Assembly (NCBI GenBank): GCA_902386085.1
Contig: CABMIA010000161.1
Span: 1 to 5,327, forward strand
Length of the DNA: 5,327 bases
Reading direction: 5' to 3'
Source of the DNA: an uncultured archaeon
Lineage (GTDB): Archaea > Halobacteriota > Methanosarcinia > Methanosarcinales > Methanoperedenaceae
In this document: positions 1 to 4,855 of the stretch, piece by piece
Layout of the letters: each line of letters begins with the position of its first letter
Position numbering within the stretch: the first letter of the stretch is position 1
The notes under the pieces: generated by a model
What the model was told of the DNA's origin: nothing
Databases searched by the model: none
What the model saw: only the letters and a program-made list of their open reading frames with translations
Translations under genes and position numbers: made by a program

Positions 1-742
1 CATTGACTTTTGCTTTTACATGGCGTATTTTCGGGTTGACCCAGAGATTTGTTACGCCGAATACAGTTTCCGGGCGAAGTGTAGCACATGGAAGGATGTC
101 GCCGTTCAGTTTGAATTTTATGAGGGTATAGTCCAGTATCGTGGCATCCTCGCCTCTTAATATATCGTGGTCTTCAACAGGATTCTCATCGTTCGGGCAC
201 CACCTTACAGGATGCGCGCCCTTCACGACCCTGTTTTTCTCACCGAGCAGGTTGAACTGCCATGTGATGAATTTCTTATAATGCGGATCTGTTGTCGTGA
301 ATCTTCGCCGCCAGTCAATCGAAAAACCGATGCTTTTCATGGCGGCTTCGGCTTCCCTGCTGAAATATTCCACTATCTGCTCAGGTGTCTGGATCGTATC
401 AAGGACATCAAGAGGTATTTCGTGGAGTTGATTGTAAACCCTTATGGTCTCAGGGTCTTTTTTCTGGATCTGTTCTGCCAGCCCCACTATCGGAGTTCCT
501 GTGGCATGGAAACCCATAGGGAACAGGACGTTGTAACCCTGCATTCTTTTGTACCGTGCAATCACATCTCCTATGGTGAACGTCCGGGTATGTCCGGCGT
601 GAAGGTTGCCGTTCAGGTAGGGATATGGGATCGTGATGAAGAACTTCTCCCTGTCGTCAGGCTCAGGCTGGAAGATTTTCGCTTCTGACCATTCGCGCTG
701 CCATTTTTCCTCTATCTCATGCGGGTTGTACCTGTCTTTCAT
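1..742 (-). CDS. leuS: Leucyl-tRNA synthetase, N-terminal part (cut by window edge)
   Basis: This is the start of an archaeal-type class Ia leucyl-tRNA synthetase, which charges tRNA-Leu in the cytoplasm. The ATG at 742-740 opens 247 codons that run off the left edge without a stop. Seen in the translation: an N-terminal MKDRYNPHEIEEKWQREW segment typical of archaeal LeuRS, the class I HIGH-type signature as HAGH at residues 48-51 within PYLNGNLHAGHTRTF, the ATP-site neighbourhood MGFHATGTPIVG, a zinc-region-like RWCPND at 180-185, and the threonine-rich entry to the CP1 editing domain (ATLRPETVFGVTN, T221 onward). Archaeal LeuRS is usually about 930-970 residues, so roughly a quarter is present, and the KMSKS loop lies outside the window. 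An AAAAGGCG just upstream is a modest ribosome binding site. Only 32 bases separate it from the nucleotidyltransferase gene upstream, so co-transcription is possible. No frame damage is visible. Confidence 0.96.
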   Translation of the reverse strand, partial: MKDRYNPHEIEEKWQREWSEAKIFQPEPDDREKFFITIPYPYLNGNLHAGHTRTFTIGDVIARYKRMQGYNVLFPMGFHATGTPIVGLAEQIQKKDPETIRVYNQLHEIPLDVLDTIQTPEQIVEYFSREAEAAMKSIGFSIDWRRRFTTTDPHYKKFITWQFNLLGEKNRVVKGAHPVRWCPNDENPVEDHDILRGEDATILDYTLIKFKLNGDILPCATLRPETVFGVTNLWVNPKIRHVKAKVN

Positions 743-774
743 TCGCCTTTTGGACAACCTATGAGTAAAAAGCT

Positions 775-1305
775 TTAACGGTTTGGATTACCGATCGATT
801 TCAATTCAGTTTCCAATTGTAAACCTCTCGCCCATTTTTTGAGATAGTCCCAATCCAATTTATCCTGCCTTGCAAGTATTCCTTTTATATCTTCGATGTC
901 TTTGCTGCGATGCCACATCAACTTCTGAATAATCAGATCTTCAGGTGTAGTTATCCAGATTTCAAAGTCCTCTAATTTAACTCTGATTCTTCTATCAAAC
1001 CTTTCTTTATCGAAAAGAGATTTAAGGCTCCAGAAATCGAGCCTCACTGTTTTCTGTGCGATAAGTGGCCTACCCTCATCAGCTTTTATTTCCCAACCTT
1101 CCTTCATCAATTCATTCTCCACAACCTGCAAAGCATCCTTATCAGACTTATAATGAAGAGGAACTATAAAATCGATATCCGTTGTGGAACGTGGAAAACC
1201 CCAGTAACTGTTTGCTATTCCTCCGCCAATCATGTAGTTCATGCCAGCTCTTTCAAGAAGCTTAACTGCATGCTCAAGCTCTCTCAGCATAGAATTTTCT
1301 TGCAA
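775..1305 (-). CDS. DUF6036/AbiEii-like nucleotidyltransferase, candidate TA component
   Basis: This is a predicted nucleotidyltransferase of the polymerase-beta fold. Seen: the GGGIANSYWG helix-turn motif followed by R-S-T-T-D-I-D-F, giving metal-binding aspartates at residues 43 and 45, a third aspartate in RLDFW at about 90, and a C-terminal PEDLIIQKL...KDIEDIKGIL segment, the conserved lysine/KD-D pattern common in AbiEii-like and DUF6036 proteins. The frame is open up to an ATG at 1320, giving 181 residues. However, that ATG is itself part of GAGGAGG (1318-1312), a near-ideal Shine-Dalgarno sequence 6 bases before a TTG at 1305, so I place the start there (176 residues). Another ATG at 1290 is too far from that site. 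The start overlaps the end of the small upstream gene by 32 bases, which implies translational coupling. By family knowledge such enzymes may modify tRNA or a partner protein; the substrate here is unknown. Confidence 0.88.
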   Translation of the reverse strand: MQENSMLRELEHAVKLLERAGMNYMIGGGIANSYWGFPRSTTDIDFIVPLHYKSDKDALQVVENELMKEGWEIKADEGRPLIAQKTVRLDFWSLKSLFDKERFDRRIRVKLEDFEIWITTPEDLIIQKLMWHRSKDIEDIKGILARQDKLDWDYLKKWARGLQLETELKSIGNPNR

Positions 1306-1513
1306 AATCGTCCTCCTCATTTCTTTGCATTTTTATAATCCGCATTAACTCGGACTCGATTTCAGTTTCGCTAAAGTCCGGATGATTATTTTTTATCGAG
1401 GCTTTGAGCATTCTTAATGCTATTTCCGTAGCCTCAAAGCATGCTTTAAGGGTTTCCTCGCCGCTGACACCTTTGAAATCTCTTTTCTTAATATTCTTAA
1501 TATGATCTTCCAT
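1274..1513 (-). CDS. Small helical protein paired with nucleotidyltransferase (putative TA partner)
   Basis: This is a 79-residue protein with no signal peptide or membrane segment. It is charged and predicted helical throughout, with a central pattern A-x-R-M-L-K-A-S-I-K-x-x-H-P-x-x-S-E-x-E (about residues 31-52) and a C-terminal EDDFARKFY (67-75). Small proteins with this 'R..I...HP..SE.E....' pattern, usually ending near an A-R-K/R-x-Y motif, are often found directly upstream of DUF6036-like nucleotidyltransferases. I recognise the arrangement from memory but do not know a validated function. The gene ends with TGA inside the next gene's start region. A GGGAT lies 4 bases before the ATG as a weak ribosome binding site. 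It could be the antitoxin, the toxin, or a structural partner. Confidence 0.8.
   Translation of the reverse strand: MEDHIKNIKKRDFKGVSGEETLKACFEATEIALRMLKASIKNNHPDFSETEIESELMRIIKMQRNEEDDFARKFYAERA
1312..1318 (-). promoter_or_regulatory. Strong Shine-Dalgarno that decides a TTG start
   Basis: GAGGAGG on the minus strand lies 6 bases upstream of a TTG at 1305-1303, inside the last codons of the small upstream gene. It occupies codons 1-3 of the longer reading (ATG AGG AGG), whose own upstream sequence has only a weak GCAAAGAA. This favours TTG over the ATG at 1320 as the nucleotidyltransferase start. Confidence 0.55.
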
Positions 1514-1550
1514 GCTTATCCCATTTCAATGTAAAACCGCTTCCTTTAGT

Positions 1551-1560
1551 ATTATCTTTT
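1551..1560 (-). promoter_or_regulatory. Possible TATA box of the small-protein/nucleotidyltransferase pair
   Basis: AAAAGATAAT on the minus strand lies about 40 bases before the ATG at 1513. This would place transcription start roughly 15 bases ahead of the gene. It is a weak match to the archaeal TATA consensus, supported mainly by its position. Confidence 0.3.
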
Positions 1561-1585
1561 AACCTGGGGTCTGAAGTCTTCTTTA

Positions 1586-1599
1586 GGAACAAATGTTCC
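1586..1599. repeat. Short dyad GGAACA-AA-TGTTCC, possible operator
   Basis: A perfect 6-base inverted repeat with a 2-base spacer lies in the 114-base gap between mntA and the small-protein gene, about 26 bases upstream of the weak TATA-like box. It could be an operator for autoregulation of the downstream pair, or chance. The same bases read on the minus strand as part of a 22-codon frame without a start (GKGGTFVPKEDFRP), which could be a gene remnant. I cannot assign it. Confidence 0.25.
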
Positions 1600-1627
1600 A
1601 CCTTTCCCTATTCGGTTAAGAAGTTAA

Positions 1628-2020
1628 TCACAGCATCTCCGCAAGCTCCTCGCCTGTCACCTTTTGCCTATCAGCCTGGACCTCCCAGAGCTTCCTGATG
1701 CCATAAAAATACTCATACAGTTCGTAAATGTCTTTTGCATGGATAATCTCATTTTTCTGGATAATCTGGATCTGTATATACAGCGGCAGTTCTTCAAAAA
1801 TCCTGACATCGTACTTTTTCGAAAATACATCCAGTTTCCTGAAAACCTCTGTGAGTAAATCGTGCCTTTCCGGGCAGTTGGGGGCTACAATACATATATC
1901 TATATCGCTCCTGGGTGTCTCATCGCCATTGGCCGTTGATCCGTAAAGCAGGATTGCGAGCACATCTTTTCGCTCAAAAAGAAAAGAAAAATCCTTCTTT
2001 ATAGATGTGATTTCAGCCAT
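1628..2020 (-). CDS. mntA: MntA-type minimal nucleotidyltransferase antitoxin
   Basis: This is a 130-residue MNT-domain protein. Seen: the canonical GS-X10-D-X-D active site with G27, S28, D39 and D41 (YGSTANGD...RSDIDICIV), and the third catalytic aspartate probably D71 in KKYDVRIFEEL. In characterised HepT/MntA pairs the antitoxin blocks the HEPN toxin by adding AMP units to the tyrosine of its RX4HXY motif; both the aspartates and that tyrosine are present here. The ATG at 2020 lies inside the end of hepT (22-base overlap), with AGAGG 9-10 bases upstream, suggesting coupled translation. The length is slightly longer than the minimal MNT domain, with an additional helical tail (about 95-130). 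The stop is TGA. No damage is seen. I am confident of the family; the activity is inferred. Confidence 0.92.
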   Translation of the reverse strand: MAEITSIKKDFSFLFERKDVLAILLYGSTANGDETPRSDIDICIVAPNCPERHDLLTEVFRKLDVFSKKYDVRIFEELPLYIQIQIIQKNEIIHAKDIYELYEYFYGIRKLWEVQADRQKVTGEELAEML

Positions 2021-2430
2021 TTATTTATTACCTCTGCGAAATATTCAAATTCCGGAAGTAACGCATGAATCGATTCAAAGGCGATACTATCCTCCAAACC
2101 ATTGTAACGATGTATAAGCCTGTTTCTGAGACCATTCGACTCAGAAAGAGCTTTTTTTATACTATCATCTATAATTTTTTGGCTATAAAGAGAATCTATG
2201 TTTCTATAGTCATCTTTGGGGACTATTTTGGAATCTTTACATGCCATCGCCACAATATCAAAAGATGCCTCGGTTAATTCTTGGAATGCTTTATATATTG
2301 CAAGTCGCGTTTTCTTATCAGAAGTGAAATCAGACGTATCATAACCAGATATCCATTCATCGATGTCTCTTAATCTTTCAGATATATGGTTTAATTTATC
2401 CTTGTACCTTTTTGCTCTCTCGATATCCGT
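1999..2430 (-). CDS. hepT: HepT-type HEPN ribonuclease toxin, full-length frame with ACG start
   Basis: This is a HEPN-domain toxin of the HepT/MntA system, predicted to be a dimeric RNase. Seen: the catalytic RX4HXY motif as R102-N-R-L-I-H107-R-Y109, a preceding DDSIKKALSESNGL helix, and the C-terminal HALLPEFEYFAEVINKWL helix. The only conventional in-frame start is a GTG at 2253, which would leave 84 residues and remove the first HEPN helices. The frame stays open and clearly HepT-like further upstream (DIERAKRYKDKLNHISERL, then KTRLAIYKAFQELTEASFDIV) as far as a TGA at 2463-2461. The Shine-Dalgarno AGGAG at 2441-2437 lies 6 bases before an ACG at 2430-2428, which gives 143 residues, the usual HepT length. 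I therefore annotate from that ACG, either a non-standard start or a mutated ATG. A frameshift from the ATG at 2461 is the alternative. The end overlaps mntA by 22 bases. Confidence 0.85.
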   Translation of the reverse strand, partial: TDIERAKRYKDKLNHISERLRDIDEWISGYDTSDFTSDKKTRLAIYKAFQELTEASFDIVAMACKDSKIVPKDDYRNIDSLYSQKIIDDSIKKALSESNGLRNRLIHRYNGLEDSIAFESIHALLPEFEYFAEVINKWLKSHL

Positions 2431-2434
2431 AAAT

Positions 2435-2444
2435 ATCTCCTTTT
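2435..2444 (-). promoter_or_regulatory. Shine-Dalgarno of hepT
   Basis: AAAAGGAGAT on the minus strand has its AGGAG core 6 bases before the ACG at 2430. It is the main evidence that translation of hepT is meant to begin there and not at the internal GTG at 2253. Confidence 0.6.
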
Positions 2445-2481
2445 GTATTATTGTTCGCCATCATACATAAGATGTATCCCA

Positions 2482-2490
2482 TTATATAAA
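2482..2490 (-). promoter_or_regulatory. TATA box of the hepT-mntA operon
   Basis: TTTATATAA on the minus strand is a consensus-like archaeal TATA box, located between the DUF2298 stop (2508) and hepT. A transcript starting about 25 bases downstream would begin near 2461, leaving a leader of about 30 bases that carries the Shine-Dalgarno sequence. This supports independent transcription of the toxin-antitoxin pair and a start upstream of 2253. Confidence 0.55.
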
Positions 2491-2507
2491 ATTATATTTA
2501 ATATCGG

Positions 2508-3431
2508 TTATTTTCCCGGATTATTCCCAGGATTGCCGGTTTTCACTCCATAAACAACAACATCCCCATACTCAAATACCTTTTCAAACCTCTCAGGATG
2601 CTTTTCAAACAACATCGGACTTCCATATCTCTTAGTCTCAGCTTCGCCAAAGTAAATATACGACACATTATACTTTCGCAACAGCGCATCAACCTCCCGC
2701 AGGTCTAACGAGGTGTACATTCTATTGGCATCAGACCAGCGGGCGTCTATTTCTTCCCTCGCAGGGTACCTGATATTAAGCTCATGTCCGGCCCATCCCA
2801 TCACTGTGGGAACTCCCGAAAATGCGGTAATATATGTGTTCCATTTATATAATTCACCGGGTGCCTGCAAAACCACAGGCTGGCCGCTTATATTCCTGAA
2901 CCATAATATGGCCGGGTATTCCTGAGGATGTTCTTTCTTGATATACACCTCACCATCCAGCGTGGGCTCGCTCTTGAAGCCTCCAGACTTCCCGATAGTG
3001 GCAAACACAGGATATACAGAAACCATCAGGATCAGAAGCACAGCTAGTACACCCCACGTCTTTTTTCTGGAAAAGGAATCCTTGAACTGGAATATTATAA
3101 ATCCTGCGGAAATACCCCACAGGATCCAGTTCTGGATATACAACTTGAATACGGTATTCATCCTGATTAATGCAGGGTTGCCTTTCCCGAGTGCGTCCTG
3201 GATGTAAAACAGCTCGCAGAACAGCGAAATGAGAGTTCCTGTTGTGATTAGGATAAGCACGAAGGCATGGTTCTCATTTTTCTCCTGTATAAGTGAAGCG
3301 ACCGATAGAATAAGCAAAGGTACAAGAAGTATCAATAGTTCGAATTTTAATACTACTGATAGAATTAAGATGAGAAGCATGGAAATTGTAAGATATGAAG
3401 TTTTCAGACGAAAATTTTTAGATTTCGACAA
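2508..3431 (-). CDS. C-terminal half of DUF2298 membrane protein
   Basis: This 307-residue frame begins at a TTG with no Shine-Dalgarno sequence before it, so independent translation is doubtful. Seen: hydrophobic segments at about residues 12-48, 56-76, 100-116 and 126-146, the family motif ELFYIQD...RMNTVFKLYIQNWILWG (73-106), and then a soluble, probably extracytoplasmic region with EYPAILWFRN (171-180), VVLQAPGELY, the TAFSGVPTVMGWAGHE stretch (202-217), and LLRKYNVSYIYFG (250-262). It ends in a short Gly/Pro/Asn-rich tail with TAA. These motifs are those of the C-terminal part of PF10060/DUF2298 proteins, predicted polytopic membrane proteins related to GT-C glycosyltransferases whose substrate is unknown. 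It belongs with the frame ending at 3462. Confidence 0.85.
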   Translation of the reverse strand: MSKSKNFRLKTSYLTISMLLILILSVVLKFELLILLVPLLILSVASLIQEKNENHAFVLILITTGTLISLFCELFYIQDALGKGNPALIRMNTVFKLYIQNWILWGISAGFIIFQFKDSFSRKKTWGVLAVLLILMVSVYPVFATIGKSGGFKSEPTLDGEVYIKKEHPQEYPAILWFRNISGQPVVLQAPGELYKWNTYITAFSGVPTVMGWAGHELNIRYPAREEIDARWSDANRMYTSLDLREVDALLRKYNVSYIYFGEAETKRYGSPMLFEKHPERFEKVFEYGDVVVYGVKTGNPGNNPGK

Positions 3432-3461
3432 TAAAAAACTAAATAGAACATAAAGGAATAA

Positions 3462-4652
3462 TCAATAGACTGCAAAATAGAATATCACCGATGTCCTGCC
3501 TGAAGGGACTAAAGAAATTGTCCGCTCGAGTTTATATGAAAGATGATATGGCAGGTATAATATAAAACTTATAAGCGCCACCGCCCCTGCTGCAGAAACT
3601 GGTTTCAAAATTTCTTTTTTGGATGCGCTCCACGAACGGTTTTTCATGAAAAAACCAATAATCATAACAGAAATCGCAAGAATAAGATACACGGGGTAAT
3701 CCCATGTATTCAGAGGATACAAGAAACCGATCGACAATCCCAGAATGGCTATTGAAAATATGCCCGGAGTTCTGGATTTGAAGATACTCACCAAAAGAAG
3801 GACGACAAGAAGCTGAAAAGTAATTGATATCATATGGGGATGGACATCGCCCTGGAGAAAGCTGAAGTAAGGGAACTCATTTATCGTATCTGGTATAACA
3901 CGGGAGCTTAACCAATAGTTGAATGATAAGATGCCATTTACCACGTCCCCTTTCAGCAGGGTATCCATTAATTGGAAAAACCCCACAAGATTCCCGGCAA
4001 TGGTTACAAAAAAAGCAGTGATGATCCCGTATCTGATTCTTTCAGTGAGGGCATACCCGATACCGAATGCTGTGGTCAGTGACAGCGCAAAAAATGATGC
4101 AGTTGCAAGATTGAACGCTATCGACGAAAAAACCCCGGTTATCTTTATTAAATCAGCGACCATCAGGTACCCGAAATAATAATACTGAACAATGGTTCCT
4201 GACATCCAAGGGTCAGAGGGCGGGAATTGTACGGTTCGCAATAAGCTGTTTATGAAGGTCATGTCCATGAACTTCTCACCGCCTGTCCAGTAGATATCAG
4301 GACTGTAAGCCCGAATGAGTGCAAAGATCACAAAAGCAAGAAAGAATAATATCTCAAATTTGATAATATAATTTTTTTCGGCAATGAGAGGCTTTTTTTT
4401 CCAGAAGACGATGACAGAACATGCAGCTATAACCACTGCTGAAAATAATACTGAAAAATAAGTATACCTGAACCAAAAAACAGATAGAAGCCAGCTAATA
4501 TAGGTCAGCAGCAGTAATCCCAGAGGTTTTGATAGGGAATATCCTTTATCCTTCAGGTTAACACAGATATGAGAGGCAATTGGGAGGGCAGCAAATCCGA
4601 TTATTTCTAAAACCAGCCACCAGATTACGATATCAAAAAAGTTTAATCCCAT
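3462..4652 (-). CDS. N-terminal half of DUF2298 (Chlor_Arch_YYY) membrane protein
   Basis: This 396-residue frame is a multi-spanning membrane protein; hydrophobic helices include about residues 7-30, 43-82, 98-114, 153-230 (several), 276-291, 297-315, 320-336 and 352-368. Family signatures seen in order: GGEKFMDM (124-131), PPSDPWMSGTIVQYYYFGY (144-162, carrying the YYY motif), a FLQGDVHPHM loop (265-274, D269/H271/H273) and PLNTWDYP (313-320). Such proteins are predicted to act in the membrane, possibly in glycan or lipid-linked sugar transfer; that role is inference. The ATG at 4652 is preceded by GTGAT 8 bases upstream, able to pair with the 3' end of 16S rRNA, and by a TATA box. The frame stops at TGA after FYFAVY, in the middle of a membrane helix that continues in the same frame beyond the stop. 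Confidence 0.9.
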   Translation of the reverse strand: MGLNFFDIVIWWLVLEIIGFAALPIASHICVNLKDKGYSLSKPLGLLLLTYISWLLSVFWFRYTYFSVLFSAVVIAACSVIVFWKKKPLIAEKNYIIKFEILFFLAFVIFALIRAYSPDIYWTGGEKFMDMTFINSLLRTVQFPPSDPWMSGTIVQYYYFGYLMVADLIKITGVFSSIAFNLATASFFALSLTTAFGIGYALTERIRYGIITAFFVTIAGNLVGFFQLMDTLLKGDVVNGILSFNYWLSSRVIPDTINEFPYFSFLQGDVHPHMISITFQLLVVLLLVSIFKSRTPGIFSIAILGLSIGFLYPLNTWDYPVYLILAISVMIIGFFMKNRSWSASKKEILKPVSAAGAVALISFILYLPYHLSYKLERTISLVPSGRTSVIFYFAVY

Positions 4653-4686
4653 AAAGCAACATCACAAGCGTTTAATACATTTTCAG

Positions 4687-4694
4687 ATATATAA
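4687..4694 (-). promoter_or_regulatory. TATA box of the DUF2298 gene
   Basis: TTATATAT on the minus strand, about 35 bases before the ATG at 4652, predicts a transcript start near 4663 and a short leader containing the GTGAT ribosome binding site. A second AT-rich TATA-like cluster farther upstream (4763-4799) could be an additional promoter. Confidence 0.45.
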
Positions 4695-4784
4695 CAAACA
4701 TGGTGTCATATTGGAAGATGAAAACACAAAGAAGGCAGCATAAACTTTATTCAATCATACGATAAATAACTATATAATCTAACG

Positions 4785-4820
4785 GTTTATATAATAAACT
4801 GAATATTCAGGATAAACCTG
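4785..4820. repeat. Cluster of small palindromes in the mtrH/DUF2298 intergenic region
   Basis: Three inverted repeats stand side by side: GTTTAT-ATA-ATAAAC (4785-4799), the perfect 12-base palindrome CTGAATATTCAG (4799-4810), and CAGG-ATAAA-CCTG (4808-4820). They lie just past the mtrH terminator and about 135 bases upstream of the DUF2298 start. They may be a regulator site or transcript 3' structure; AT-rich chance is also possible. I see no gene in 4653-4855. Confidence 0.35.
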
Positions 4821-4824
4821 TATG

Positions 4825-4844
4825 AAAATAAAAAGAGAAAAAAA
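4825..4844 (-). terminator. T-rich archaeal terminator after mtrH
   Basis: On the minus strand, a run of 20 bases with 18 T (two C interruptions) starts 11 bases after the mtrH TAG stop. Archaeal RNA polymerase terminates at such T-tracts without requiring a hairpin. Its place at the end of mtrH, typically the last gene of the mtr operon, fits. Confidence 0.65.
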
Positions 4845-4855
4845 TCGGTGTATCC

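Larger units (their letters stand above)
2508..4652 (-). pseudogene. DUF2298 (Chlor_Arch_YYY) membrane protein gene interrupted by in-frame TGA
   Basis: The two open frames described separately are halves of one gene: they are in the same reading frame, divided only by TGA at 3464-3462, and the 10 codons between the stop and the next possible start (LFLYVLFSFL) continue a transmembrane helix. Together they make 714 codons, a normal length for this family, with the N-terminal YYY motifs in one half and the C-terminal RMNTVFK and GWAGHE motifs in the other. TGA ends other genes here (1274 and 1628), so it is a stop in this organism. The simplest reading is a recent nonsense mutation or a sequence error, because both halves are otherwise undamaged. 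Confidence 0.75.

Noticed and set aside
167..688. A 173-codon plus-strand open frame
   Set aside because: It lies wholly antisense to leuS, whose translation carries clear LeuRS motifs; its own protein has no recognisable features.
2251..2253. GTG as the hepT start
   Set aside because: It would delete about 59 residues of clearly HepT-like sequence, including the first HEPN helices, and lacks a nearby Shine-Dalgarno.
2713..3453. Plus-strand open frames opposite the DUF2298 gene (also 3919-4179)
   Set aside because: These are antisense shadows of a membrane-protein gene with conserved motifs; none shows family features or a start signal.
3462..3464. Selenocysteine or reassigned (glycine) TGA
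   Set aside because: TGA terminates two other genes in the window, the position appears to be an ordinary glycine in a membrane helix and no SECIS-like element is evident, so a mutation or error is simpler.
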